The notes under the pieces: generated by a model | What the model saw: only the letters and a program-made list of their open reading frames with translations | What the model was told of the DNA's origin: nothing | Database searches by the model: none | Source: Pseudomonas moorei | GTDB taxonomy: Bacteria > Pseudomonadota > Gammaproteobacteria > Pseudomonadales > Pseudomonadaceae | Assembly: GCF_008801475.1 (NCBI RefSeq) | Contig: NZ_VZPP01000024.1 | Span: forward strand, 1 to 53,861 | DNA length: 53,861 nt | Direction: 5' to 3' | Shown: in pieces, positions 1-7,676 of the stretch | Layout of the letters: each line of letters starts with the position of its first letter | Position numbering within the stretch: the first letter of the stretch is position 1 | Program-made: the position numbers and the translations under genes

Positions 1-67
1 ACGCGGTAAGCCCGGACTATCCAGAGCCAGGCCGCGTGCAAGGGGTCGTGGAATACCGCAGAGAGCG
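1..67. repeat. Terminal overlap of a circular assembly
   Basis: The first 67 bases are identical to the last 67 bases (53795-53861). No transposase or terminal inverted repeat accompanies the duplication, and operons read sensibly across the join. This is what an assembler leaves when a circular molecule is linearised without trimming, so the molecule is a circular plasmid of 53,794 bp. The duplication is not a biological repeat. Confidence 0.9.
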
Positions 68-191
68 CAGCGAACAAGGATATGCCGCGAAAGCCCCTTG
101 CAGGCAAGGCCTGGTGGCGGATAGGCCATTGGGGCGTCCGCTTCCTGCCGATGGTTGCTGAGCTAGCCGCAGTGGTTGCCCTGCAACGACC

Positions 192-313
192 GGCAAGCGG
201 AGCGCGCAGGCGCAGGCCGGAGGCGTGAGGATGGAAGCCCGAAGGGCCAAGACCTGGCGTGCTTTTGGCCAGGGCTTGGTTCACGACAGCCGCCCCCCGA
301 AGGGGGCACGCAC
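192..313 (+). repeat. 122-bp direct repeat, copy 1
   Basis: This block is nearly identical to 49776-49898 in the same orientation. Shared stretches include GGCAAGCGGAGCGCGCAGG and the end GGGGGCACGCAC. It is rich in short hairpins (for example CCCCCGAAGGGGG). On the circle the two copies flank the ssb/DUF932 block, about 4.2 kb apart. Open frames across it are short and unsupported, so it looks like a non-coding structured element. Function unknown. Confidence 0.8.
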
Positions 314-395
314 TGACACGTTTTGCCCAGTATTTACTGGTGAGTTGCTCAAAAAAGAGTTGCCATGCACGTCAACTTTTGTGAAGATGAACCCA

Positions 396-685
396 GTCAG
401 ATGATCTTTGCGAGACCTGGCAAAGCGGCTACTAACCGCGATGCCGAAAAAAACCGCCCTACTAAGGCGGTTTTTTTTCGCCTTGAGAAAAGTAGAGATT
501 TGCGCCTGCAGTAATGGCACTGCGACAGCCAAGCAGGTAAGATCCGTTCGTCGATGTGACCTGTGCGCCGGGTGGGGTGCTTCCCGTCTAAAGATTCACT
601 TCTGGGGACGCGGGCCTAGTAATCCGCGCGGATTTGATCCCTGGTTAACACCAGCCCTGCCCGCGTCTCGCAAAGATCATCTGAC
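396..685. repeat. 290-bp segment bounded by a perfect 21-bp inverted repeat
   Basis: The left arm at 396-416 (begins GTCAGATGATCTTTGCG) is the exact reverse complement of the right arm at 665-685. The interior holds a strong bidirectional hairpin terminator (447-478) and no convincing gene. Flanking bases do not give an obvious target duplication. The layout is that of a miniature transposable element or a long-range RNA/DNA structure. No transposase on the plasmid has ends like these. Confidence 0.6.
447..478. terminator. Bidirectional rho-independent terminator
   Basis: A stem ACCGCC/GGCGGT with a short loop is preceded by a run of A and followed by eight T, so it can stop transcription from either side. 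It lies inside the inverted-repeat-bounded segment and upstream of the small ORF at 759. Confidence 0.8.
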
Positions 686-758
686 CATGCTCTTGTCGGC
701 GCCATGTGTTCCGGAAAAGCGCTGATAGGGACAAAGGCCCTTACTCGGGAGCCTTGGT

Positions 759-842
759 ATGAAAAAGTACCTGAAGGATCTCTCTATCCAGGTGATTGCA
801 AAATTCCTGGTAGAGCTGATTCGCGATAGTTGGAACGGCTAA
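759..842 (+). CDS. 27-codon small ORF, candidate small peptide (possible type I toxin)
   Basis: The ORF runs from ATG at 759 to TAA at 840-842 and encodes a 27-residue peptide beginning MKKYLKDLSIQVIAKFLVEL. The peptide is basic at the N-terminus and amphipathic, with hydrophobic residues every three to four positions. A GGGAG element lies seven bases upstream, and AAGGC (about 735) can pair with GCCTT (about 751) to hide it. A rho-independent terminator begins 17 bases after the stop, so ORF plus terminator form a compact transcription unit. Small size, structured leader and dedicated terminator recall type I toxin messages; no homologue is recognised and expression is unproven. Confidence 0.45.
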   Translation: MKKYLKDLSIQVIAKFLVELIRDSWNG

Positions 843-858
843 CACCTGACTGACGGAG

Positions 859-892
859 AAAACCCGCTGCGGCTTCGGCTAACGCGGGTTTT
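859..892. terminator. Rho-independent terminator after the small ORF
   Basis: AAAACCCGC at 859-867 pairs with GCGGGTTTT at 884-892 around a 16-base centre, followed by TCTTTT. It terminates rightward transcription of the small ORF. The A-run on the left also allows it to terminate the leftward gene ending at 902. Confidence 0.8.
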
Positions 893-901
893 CTTTTGCT
901 C

Positions 902-1195
902 CTACCCTCCCCGTTCGCCGTCCAGCTGCATCCAAAGCTCGTCCTCGATGAACTCGGCGTACCTGTCCACCAGCTCGGCGCAGCCGTTGCGCCCTAAATC
1001 ACTGGGATGCCCTTCTGTGTCGTACGCCACACCGGATATCACCCGGAATTCCAGCTCGCGGTAGCCTTGCGCATCCCAGTCGCTCGTCCAGAGTCCTGGG
1101 TTAGGTTCGGCCTCGATCACATCCAGGATCTCGCATTGGATGACGCATGACTCGGCATCGATATGCACCTCATACACGCTCGCCTCCCGGCCCAC
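902..1195 (-). CDS. Hypothetical protein downstream of the ligase gene
   Basis: Up to 97 residues, acidic, no signal peptide or membrane segment, no family recognised. It starts 13 bases after the stop of the ligase gene and is followed by a terminator, so it is the last gene of a two-gene leftward unit. The ATG at 1195 has no clear ribosome site. A GTG at 1177 follows GGGAGGCGAGC and may be the real start, shortening the protein by six residues. Function unknown; linkage to the ligase may be only positional. Confidence 0.6.
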   Translation of the reverse strand: MGREASVYEVHIDAESCVIQCEILDVIEAEPNPGLWTSDWDAQGYRELEFRVISGVAYDTEGHPSDLGRNGCAELVDRYAEFIEDELWMQLDGERGG

Positions 1196-1207
1196 ATGGG
1201 CCGTGGG

Positions 1208-2158
1208 TCAAACAGGGTCGGTGTCACTTTCCAGGCTGATTGCGGAGGCGGGCTTATCCTCGCGTAGCGCAATGTAAACCGCATGGCGCACCTTGCCTGC
1301 AGGTGTCAGTTCAGCGAATTTCACTTCGCACACCAGCACTGGCTCTGCCCACACCACGGCGCCGCTGAGTTTTGGCGGCGCCTCCATTGCCGGCGTAGTC
1401 CGCACCAATGGGCGTAGCCGTTCCTTGAGCCTATCCAGCTCGCGCCGAGTGAAACCGGATCTGACACGACCGGCGTACTGCAGCTGGCCGGCGTCATTAT
1501 GCAGGCCGATCAGCAGCGACCCGATGCCTGCTGAGCTGCGAGTGAAGCCCAGGATGATGAACTCCTGTCGCTGTACGCACTTGAGTTTGATCCATGAACC
1601 GTCGCGCTCGCCGGCGTAGACGCTGCCCAGCCGTTTGCCGACGATGCCCTCGATGCCGAGCGCGCAAGCGCTGGCCAGCAGACTGGACGGGTCTGCATCG
1701 AGGGTATCCGAATAGCGCACCTGATCCAGGTCGACCTGCTCCAGCAGGACACGCAACAGCTCTCGCCTTTCCTCGACCGGGCGCGAGCGGAGGTCCACGT
1801 TCTCGATGAACAAAAGGTCGAAGGCGAAATAGACCAGATGGTCGGTGCGCCCGGTTGCGAACGCTTCCTGCAGGGCCTGAAACGCTGGCCGGTCCTCCAC
1901 GTCCTGCACGATCACCTCGCCATCGAGCCAGGCTCCCCTGATCGGTAGTGACCGCAAGTCCTGGGCGAGTCGTGGCATCCGAGCTGTCCAGTCATAGCCG
2001 TTTTTGGTGAACAGGCCCACGCCGGCATCGATGCGGGCGAACATGCGGTACCCGTCGAATTTTATCTCGTAGGCCCATTCCCCGGCTGGGGGCCGCGTGA
2101 GCAAGGCCACCAATTGCGGTTGGATACGGGCAGGGAGCTGGCTTTTCTTGACGGCCAT
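1208..2158 (-). CDS. ATP-dependent DNA ligase, LigD ligase-domain type
   Basis: 316 residues. Motif I is EIKFDGYR near residues 31-38, with Lys33 as the predicted AMP-accepting lysine. Motif IV (EGIVGKR) and motif V (WIKLK) follow in order, then an OB-fold domain (about residues 205-310). The length fits a stand-alone LigD ligase domain; no polymerase or phosphoesterase domain and no ku gene are seen. The enzyme seals DNA nicks using ATP. It is divergent from the SOS-controlled rulAB pair, across about 137 bases containing one SOS box, so joint induction is possible. Plausible roles are repair or joining of incoming plasmid DNA. Confidence 0.88.
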   Translation of the reverse strand: MAVKKSQLPARIQPQLVALLTRPPAGEWAYEIKFDGYRMFARIDAGVGLFTKNGYDWTARMPRLAQDLRSLPIRGAWLDGEVIVQDVEDRPAFQALQEAFATGRTDHLVYFAFDLLFIENVDLRSRPVEERRELLRVLLEQVDLDQVRYSDTLDADPSSLLASACALGIEGIVGKRLGSVYAGERDGSWIKLKCVQRQEFIILGFTRSSAGIGSLLIGLHNDAGQLQYAGRVRSGFTRRELDRLKERLRPLVRTTPAMEAPPKLSGAVVWAEPVLVCEVKFAELTPAGKVRHAVYIALREDKPASAISLESDTDPV

Positions 2159-2263
2159 AATGCACGCGCCTCAGTGGCACTCCATAAGCTGTGGATCATC
2201 CGGCAAGCGGAAAGATCCTCCTTTTGTCCAGGCGGCTCTAGCCGTGTCGTACGGCGTGCATTA

Positions 2264-2279
2264 CTGTATATGCAAACAG
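2264..2279. promoter_or_regulatory. LexA (SOS) box upstream of rulAB
   Basis: CTGTATATGCAAACAG matches the LexA consensus CTGT-N8-ACAG exactly and lies 17 bases before the rulA start codon. LexA repression with release after DNA damage is expected for rulA-rulB. Its distance from the ligase start (about 105 bases) makes an effect on that gene possible but uncertain. Confidence 0.9.
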
Positions 2280-2295
2280 TATTAACCGGTGCCCC

Positions 2296-2727
2296 ATGAA
2301 CGTTGTATCAATCCAGCCGCTCCGAGACTCCCGCCAGGTACTCGCTGTCCTCGCCGGATCAGCTGCAGGAGGGTTTCCAAGCCCCGCTGCGGACTATTAC
2401 GAGCCACCGATCTCCCTGGATGAGTTGTTGAACATCCGAGCGGCGCACGTCTTCATCGTGCGCGTGGAAGGCGAGAGCATGCGTGACGCCGGGATCTTCG
2501 ACGGCGGGGTGCTGATCGTAGATCGCTCAATCACCCCTTGCTCTGGCCAGATCGTGCTGGCGTATGTCGATAACCAGCCTCTCGTTAAGCGGCTGGCCAA
2601 GGCGCCTGGTGATGGTTGGCTTCTTGAGTCGGCCAACCCTGCCTACAAGACCATCACCCCCGACGAATACGCATCGGTCGACGTATTTGGCGTGGTCACG
2701 TGGGACTTGACCAAGCATGTGTTCTAA
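2296..2727 (+). CDS. rulA: RulA/UmuD-like error-prone repair protein (S24 peptidase)
   Basis: 143 residues, the usual UmuD length. The self-cleavage site is visible as Ala24-Gly25 in SAAGGFPSPAADYYE. Catalytic Ser61 lies in GESMRDAG and Lys98 in PLVKRL, matching the UmuD serine-lysine dyad. RecA-stimulated cleavage should yield the active subunit of a polymerase V complex with the next gene. The start follows the SOS box directly, and the stop overlaps rulB by 11 bases, indicating coupled translation. Plasmid rulAB operons are well known in Pseudomonas. Confidence 0.93.
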   Translation: MNVVSIQPLRDSRQVLAVLAGSAAGGFPSPAADYYEPPISLDELLNIRAAHVFIVRVEGESMRDAGIFDGGVLIVDRSITPCSGQIVLAYVDNQPLVKRLAKAPGDGWLLESANPAYKTITPDEYASVDVFGVVTWDLTKHVF

Positions 2728-4003
2728 AGACCCTCGACCGATTTTTGGGTTGGTGGATGTCAACTCGTTCTACTGCAGCTGCGAACGCATCTTCCGGCCT
2801 GAGTTGAGGCACCGCCCTGTCGTCGTTCTTTCGAATTCGGATGGTTGCATTGTGGCCCGTACGAACGAAGCAAAAGCCCTCGGCTTGAAGATGGGCGACC
2901 CCTACTTCAAGGTGCGGAATTTCCTGGAGCAAAACGGCGTAGCGGTGTTCAGCAGCAACTACACCTTGTACGGGGAATTGAGCCACCGCGTAGGTGTGGC
3001 CATCGCCTCCCTGGTCCCTGAGTGGGAGCGATATTCCATCGATGAACTGTTCGTGAAGCTCGATGGCCTGCCCGAACCGATCATCGATGTTGGCCGTGCG
3101 ATACAAGCCCGCGTGCTGCAGTGGACAGCGCTTCCGGTTGGTGTCGGCATAGGTCACACGAAAACATTGGCAAAGGCAGCGCAGCACGCATCGAAGGTAT
3201 GGCGGGAGAAGACAGGAGGGGTGGTCGACCTCCGCAAGCCGGATGCAGTCGAATGGCTGCTCCGGCGAATGCCGGTCGATGAGGTATGGGGCATCGGCAG
3301 TCGCATGCGTGACAACCTGGCCCGCGACGGGATCACCACGGCATGGGAGCTGTCGCAAGCGGATGCGCGGGCAATGGGCCGCAAATACAGCGTCGTACTG
3401 GAACGTACGATACGGGAGCTGCAGGGTGAATCCTGCATGGACCTGGAGCAGACGGTAGCGCCAAAGCAAACGATCTGCTCTAGCAAAATGTTCGGCCAGC
3501 GTGTTCACACGCTCCAGGGCCTGCAAGAAGCATTGGCGACGTACATTCACCGCGCAGCGGAGAAGCTGCGCCTGCAGCGCTCGCTGTGCGGTGCCATGCG
3601 CATCGGCATTCAGACCTCGTTTCACGGGGATGGTCCGAAATACGCCAACGCCGCCACGTGCATACCTGCCTATCCAACAGACGACGTACGCCAGCTGACC
3701 AAATACGCCCTGCAGGCTGCAGAGCAGATCTACCGGCCAGGCTTCGCGTACAGCAAAGCCGAGGTGCTGCTGTTGGATCTGCGCAAGCGCGGGGAGTACA
3801 CGCAAGATTTGTTCAGCCCGAGCCAGCCTGAGCGCTCCGACGCGCTCATGGCCACGATGGACAAGATCAACCGGCGATGGGGGCATGACTGCCTGCGAAC
3901 TGCAGCGGTGCCACTGACCCCTGACTGGGGCATGCGTCGTGCACTGCTGAGCCCCAGTTACATGACCAGCTGGGACCAGCTGTGGAAGGTGCAATGCCGG
4001 TAA
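2717..4003 (+). CDS. rulB: RulB/UmuC-like Y-family DNA polymerase V subunit
   Basis: 428 residues, full length for UmuC. The first catalytic motif DVNSFYCSCE (Asp14) and the second YSIDELFV are intact. A helix-hairpin-helix region follows (VWGIGSRM), then the little-finger domain. With the RulA fragment it should copy damaged DNA at the cost of mutations. It overlaps rulA by 11 bases. A palindrome of the plasmid-wide family begins at the base after the stop codon. Confidence 0.94.
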   Translation: MCSKDPRPIFGLVDVNSFYCSCERIFRPELRHRPVVVLSNSDGCIVARTNEAKALGLKMGDPYFKVRNFLEQNGVAVFSSNYTLYGELSHRVGVAIASLVPEWERYSIDELFVKLDGLPEPIIDVGRAIQARVLQWTALPVGVGIGHTKTLAKAAQHASKVWREKTGGVVDLRKPDAVEWLLRRMPVDEVWGIGSRMRDNLARDGITTAWELSQADARAMGRKYSVVLERTIRELQGESCMDLEQTVAPKQTICSSKMFGQRVHTLQGLQEALATYIHRAAEKLRLQRSLCGAMRIGIQTSFHGDGPKYANAATCIPAYPTDDVRQLTKYALQAAEQIYRPGFAYSKAEVLLLDLRKRGEYTQDLFSPSQPERSDALMATMDKINRRWGHDCLRTAAVPLTPDWGMRRALLSPSYMTSWDQLWKVQCR

Positions 4004-4019
4004 TTCTCGCGTGCGAGAA
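4004..4019. promoter_or_regulatory. Plasmid-wide palindrome (TTCTCGC family), site 1
   Basis: TTCTCGCGTGCGAGAA fills the gap between the convergent rulB and tandem-HTH genes. The arms are perfect. It cannot be a promoter operator here, so it is either a terminator-like hairpin or a protein-binding site of partition type. It is one of seven copies on the backbone. Confidence 0.75.
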
Positions 4020-4754
4020 TCACCGTGTGGCGGAAGCAATCCCAAGCCGCTGGCGACGGGCGCCGATGCTCGCTCGCGATACGCCGGCAAGCCTGGCCAC
4101 CAACGCATCGGGCACCTTCCCCAACAAATGGTCATAGCGGGAGGCCACGGATACTCGCGTAAAAGGCTGAATCCCCAAATCCTTACAGCGCTGGAGAATG
4201 ATTGAGTAAGGCACGCCCACGTGTCGGCTGATCTTTGCCGGAGTCATTGTGCTGAGCAGCGATTCGTAGCCCAGCAAGGGCCCGTGATAATCCGCAATCA
4301 GCTGTGGGGGGCTACTGCCTGGCACTGGCGGCACAGGCTCAAAACCCAGTGCCTCGCGAATATCCTGCACGACAGCAAGATCAGCACCGGCCAACTGGGC
4401 AATCTCCTGGTCACTCACAAAACCAAAGAGCGGCTTGTAGGGCCGCAAATCATGGTTCAAAGGCAGCGCTTGTTTGCGTGGGACAGGTCGAAACACTGGC
4501 AAGATTCCCAACGACTCGCGATAGGCTTTGACGCTCTTGCTGCTGACGCCACACTGGGCGGCAATGGCCCTGTCGGTGGTGTAGCCCAAGAGGTGCTTAT
4601 AGGGTTCGATCTTCTGGCCGACTGACCAAGGCGCGATTCCCAGCTGCTCCCGGCGTCGGCGGATCCGGTGCGGAGTTGAGCCGATCAAGCGGGCCAGCTC
4701 AACATCCTTGAGCTTGCCTAGCTTGGAGTCGTACAGCTCCCAATTAACTGTCAA
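4020..4754 (-). CDS. Protein of five tandem helix-turn-helix repeats
   Basis: 244 residues made almost wholly of five repeats of about 45-50 residues. Each has a Y-x2-LLG opening, a central D-x2-IA-x-x-GVS helix-turn-helix-like core and a R-x2-LGI-x-P closing. Repeats begin near residues 8, 52, 103, 155 and 207. Repeat 3 replaces GVS with GAD and repeat 4 has a longer insert. This suggests a multi-headed DNA-binding protein reading spaced or iterated sites. It is the last gene of the leftward block headed by rep, 21 bases after the DUF1173 gene. No named family is recognised; target DNA unknown. Confidence 0.75.
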   Translation of the reverse strand: MTVNWELYDSKLGKLKDVELARLIGSTPHRIRRRREQLGIAPWSVGQKIEPYKHLLGYTTDRAIAAQCGVSSKSVKAYRESLGILPVFRPVPRKQALPLNHDLRPYKPLFGFVSDQEIAQLAGADLAVVQDIREALGFEPVPPVPGSSPPQLIADYHGPLLGYESLLSTMTPAKISRHVGVPYSIILQRCKDLGIQPFTRVSVASRYDHLLGKVPDALVARLAGVSRASIGARRQRLGIASATR

Positions 4755-4775
4755 TTACCGGCCTCCTTCTCTTGC

Positions 4776-6050
4776 TTAGGGGTGTCGAATTGGTGGAAAT
4801 GGAGGAATATTCATGCCTCGCGGATCAGCGCTGGCATCCCATGACCACCAACCGGTAGGTCCATAGTGTTGGGTGTAGTAAGCACATTTTGCCTGTTTGC
4901 GAGCCAGGTACTTCGGATCGTGACGGCCATAGACTTCCATCGGCAGCTCTCTGCCGGCGCCTATATCCATCAACCAGAAATCGGGAAACACCTGCTCTTG
5001 CCCAGCATCGAAGCGCATCGGCTTGATGAACCGCCGTCCTTGCTCGCGCAACAGTGCCTCGATTTTGGCCTCATAGCCGGATTCAACGGGTATCCATTCA
5101 TCACTGACGACCATCAGCGCGACGTTGAGCGCCTGAGCTTTGCCGGGCGCGGTGGGTTGATCCGTCTGGACTATCGCTATTACGCGGCGTCCTTCACGCC
5201 ACCCGCGCAACTCGGCTGTGTAGCTCCTGGCGATGCGCTGCCAGGTGTCCGTATCCGTAAACAGCCGCGGAACTCCGTGATAGCCGGTGATGGTGATGTA
5301 GCGGCTCATCGTCTGCTCGCGTTCTTCCGAGTACGCTGCAAGCGGAGCGATGACGATTAGGCGACGGTTGTTCCTGATTGCGCTGGTCACCTTCTGACTA
5401 TTGGCTTTGGCCTGCTGGCCAACTGCTGAACTTGTAGCAATGACCAGTGCATCACCGATGCGCATCCGCGAAGCGAGCATGCGGTCGGCAGCTTGCTGCA
5501 GAAGGCTGTGAATCAGGCCGAGGCCACGCTTGCCCGCCATGCCAGGCACCCAGTGGTTAAGCCCGGCCTCGCTCCAGAGCAAGTGCAACAGGCCACCCAA
5601 TGTCATGGCCGGCTTCGTTGGCTTGCCACCCGAAGGGGTAGGGGATGTGCCCTCCATCGGCTGAACGTCTGCAGGATCCTTCTTGCGCAGCGAGAGGGTG
5701 AGCTTGACCTTGAGGTCACCGTCCTTAGTTTCTTCGACCACGCCTTTGCTGTAGCCGCCTAACCCCGACTTGTCGGGGTCCGGCGAGTAGTACAGGCAAT
5801 CAAGGGCATGCTCGGCGCCGGTATGGGGATAACGCGAGAGGTGAAACGAATCACTGTCCGACCTGTGCCGTACGGCCAAGCGTCTAGTGCCCTTTCCCGG
5901 GCACAGGCAGCGGACCAGGCCTACGCGGTGAGCCTTCTGCAGTACCCCTTTCCACTGCAGCGCATATCCCGGCTGGGTCTGATAGGCCTCGGAATACTGA
6001 TTAACGTTCTCCCCAAACCCGATGCTTACCGCGTACCGTTGATCGGCCAT
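4776..6050 (-). CDS. DUF1173 family protein
   Basis: 424 residues from the ATG at 6050, chosen over an upstream ATG at 6098 because GGAGGAAGC lies just before it. The N-terminal region carries the Cys-containing segment (VRCLCPGKG) and the AEHALDCLYY segment seen in plasmid and island proteins of the DUF1173 family. The middle has helical segments (LGGLLHLLWSEAGL), the C-terminus an aromatic-rich stretch. No enzymatic motif is recognised. The family is common on conjugative plasmids of Proteobacteria; function is not established. Confidence 0.7.
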   Translation of the reverse strand: MADQRYAVSIGFGENVNQYSEAYQTQPGYALQWKGVLQKAHRVGLVRCLCPGKGTRRLAVRHRSDSDSFHLSRYPHTGAEHALDCLYYSPDPDKSGLGGYSKGVVEETKDGDLKVKLTLSLRKKDPADVQPMEGTSPTPSGGKPTKPAMTLGGLLHLLWSEAGLNHWVPGMAGKRGLGLIHSLLQQAADRMLASRMRIGDALVIATSSAVGQQAKANSQKVTSAIRNNRRLIVIAPLAAYSEEREQTMSRYITITGYHGVPRLFTDTDTWQRIARSYTAELRGWREGRRVIAIVQTDQPTAPGKAQALNVALMVVSDEWIPVESGYEAKIEALLREQGRRFIKPMRFDAGQEQVFPDFWLMDIGAGRELPMEVYGRHDPKYLARKQAKCAYYTQHYGPTGWWSWDASADPRGMNIPPFPPIRHP

Positions 6051-6135
6051 AGCTGCTTCCTCCGTGTCGCTGTGAAATCTCCTGCGCTCGATGTACAATG
6101 AGCGCGTGGATTTTTGCTCCTTCGCAAAAACCTAG

Positions 6136-6166
6136 AAACCCGCAAGCATTGCCGTGCTGCGGGTTT
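6136..6166. terminator. Hairpin terminator between the 6224 gene and the DUF1173 gene
   Basis: AAACCCGCA at 6136-6144 pairs with TGCGGGTTT at 6158-6166. On the minus strand it is followed by a T-rich run, so it can end or attenuate leftward transcription arriving from the rep side. The remaining 85 bases to the DUF1173 start may hold that gene's promoter. Confidence 0.7.
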
Positions 6167-6223
6167 CGTCTTTCTGGCGTCCAGTCAAACTTTGAAGCAG
6201 CCCAGCTCGATGACAGGCGAAGC

Positions 6224-6733
6224 CTAGGTAATGTCGATCTGCGTTGTACTACCATCCGCTTTGCGAAATTCCATGTTCATCGGCTGCGCCTCTGCTACGT
6301 CCTGCAGCTGCGCCACGCAGCGCTTGTTCAACAGTTCAAAAAGCCATTCAGCGTCATTGACCGCATCCACTGGATCACGCGGCAATGCCTGCTGCAGACT
6401 TTGCTTAAACCAGTGGGAGGCGGTGGGGTCAGCCAACGCGGCCGCAATCTCGCCATCTGCTTCACTGGCCACCAGCGCCTGGTCGACCGGCTTGGTCGTG
6501 GCTTTGATCGCCAGCTGATCAATGGCCCGCAGCTCTTGAATGGTCGCCTCGTCCAGACCACTGTTGAAGTGGACCAGCTGGGTGAGCCCAGTCAATTGCC
6601 ACCACGCCGACGAAATCCCCTCGTCGCGGTCCGAGCCGATAGGCAACGCCAACGCGCCGGTCAAGTCGACCAGGTGCTGCTTTGCTGAATCGATCAGGGA
6701 TTGCTGCAAGCGTGCATAGCGTTCATCCGACAT
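6224..6733 (-). CDS. Hypothetical protein in the rep block
   Basis: 169 residues from ATG 6733; the reading frame also allows a TTG two codons earlier. GGAGAGG precedes the start. The protein is acidic and mainly helical, with no membrane segment, and overlaps the end of the upstream gene by 11 bases, implying translational coupling. No family is recognised. It probably belongs to the rep transcription unit and may have a maintenance role, but the sequence shows no motif supporting a specific function. Confidence 0.65.
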   Translation of the reverse strand: MSDERYARLQQSLIDSAKQHLVDLTGALALPIGSDRDEGISSAWWQLTGLTQLVHFNSGLDEATIQELRAIDQLAIKATTKPVDQALVASEADGEIAAALADPTASHWFKQSLQQALPRDPVDAVNDAEWLFELLNKRCVAQLQDVAEAQPMNMEFRKADGSTTQIDIT

Positions 6734-7016
6734 TTTCAACCTCTCCTGTCACCTGCACCCGATTCGCGTCTAGGGCCTGGATCACAGTGCAATGATCGAG
6801 GGAAACAGCCCCTGACAGGCCGTCAACAAAGATCACAGCCTGGCCACACATGACCCACGCCTTACCTCGCGTCTCGGCGCGGTGTGTTTCCCCTTGGCCG
6901 AGCAGTTCCTCGTAGCTGACCAAGGCACCTTTCGGGTAGTCACTGTTCCAGTCGTAGCACTGCGCCTTGGCGTGTAGTTCCTGTTCTTCAAACGTCCTGT
7001 TGCTTGGCTGTGGCAT
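6723..7016 (-). CDS. Hypothetical protein downstream of rep
   Basis: 97 residues from ATG 7016, preceded by AGGGAG at good spacing. The longer open frame upstream overlaps rep in another frame and is ignored. No domain is recognised. The second half (GKAWVMCGQAVIFVDGLSGAVSLDHCTVIQ) looks like a small beta-rich fold. It starts 28 bases after the rep stop and overlaps the next gene, so the three are probably one message. Confidence 0.65.
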   Translation of the reverse strand: MPQPSNRTFEEQELHAKAQCYDWNSDYPKGALVSYEELLGQGETHRAETRGKAWVMCGQAVIFVDGLSGAVSLDHCTVIQALDANRVQVTGEVENVG

Positions 7017-7044
7017 CGGATATCTCCCTGAAATGAGGTTGGCG

Positions 7045-7599
7045 TTAGCTGTTGTGTGGAATCGAAGGCATATCGGGCAGCAAGCCTTCGAGCGATTCCT
7101 GGGCGGGTGGATCCATGCCAGGGCCTGCTGGCAGCTGAATGTCTCCGTCCGCCATCGTCGGCAACTGCTTGAGCTTTGCGTCGCCCAAGTCGGCCTGGTC
7201 TTCTGTCGATACCAAAACCCGTGCATTGAAAAGGGCGAACTGCAGGTTGTCTCGTTTATCGGCCCATGCAATTCGACTGTTCACGACATAGGCCAGCGTG
7301 CCTCCACGTTGGCCACCGACACTGATGGTCTGAATCCAGTTGTGCTTGGTAAGAATGGCGATAGCGCGTTTTGTGGTTGCGACGGAAGTATCCATCAGCT
7401 TGGCCAGCGTGGCCTGGCTGATGATCAGCGCCCCCTGCTTATCCATGTGCTGCACCAGAATGTGCATGAGCTGCGCAGCTCGGGGCGCCTGTGCTGTCAA
7501 CGCGGCCCACGCTTCATGGCCAGCGCGTTCAGTCTGTACCCAAGTACCGCGCTGGGCAGGCTGCGCGTAGGCGCGGATCTCGTTATTGTCACTGGCCAT
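7045..7599 (-). CDS. rep: Plasmid replication initiator, winged-helix type
   Basis: 184 residues. A winged-helix region spans about residues 35-105: helices AAQLMHILVQHMDKQGA and ISQATLAKLMDTSVATTKRAIAIL, then a wing (IQTISVGGQRGGTLAYVVN). The C-terminus is low-complexity and proline-rich. The gene reads away from a 220-bp iteron array immediately upstream (7677-7895), the usual layout of an iteron-type initiator. The size and neighbourhood (resolvase, par operon with a TrfB-like gene) fit IncP-9-like replicons. An inverted repeat just before the start suggests autorepression. A repressor role alone cannot be excluded by sequence. Confidence 0.75.
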   Translation of the reverse strand: MASDNNEIRAYAQPAQRGTWVQTERAGHEAWAALTAQAPRAAQLMHILVQHMDKQGALIISQATLAKLMDTSVATTKRAIAILTKHNWIQTISVGGQRGGTLAYVVNSRIAWADKRDNLQFALFNARVLVSTEDQADLGDAKLKQLPTMADGDIQLPAGPGMDPPAQESLEGLLPDMPSIPHNS

Positions 7600-7623
7600 T
7601 GGGCCTCCTACAGTGATGTTGCG

Positions 7624-7659
7624 TGAACGATATCGAGCAAATTTGTTCGATATCGTTCA
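7624..7659. promoter_or_regulatory. Inverted repeat upstream of rep, candidate operator
   Basis: TGAACGATATCGA at 7624-7636 is an exact inverted match to TCGATATCGTTCA at 7647-7659, with a 10-base spacer. The repeat is 24 bases before the rep start codon. A degenerate second GATATC pair lies at about 7716-7743. Placement fits autorepression by Rep or a second control site. Confidence 0.7.
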
Positions 7660-7676
7660 TCTGTCATGCCATACCC

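Noticed and set aside
17..250. 77-codon leftward frame in the first repeat region
   Set aside because: It overlaps a non-coding repeat whose second copy does not preserve the frame.
408..725. 105-codon rightward frame
   Set aside because: It reads through a strong terminator hairpin and the inverted-repeat arms, so it cannot be a normal gene.
2696..4135. 479-codon leftward open frame
   Set aside because: It is antisense to rulB, whose polymerase motifs are intact; no ribosome site and no protein-like composition.
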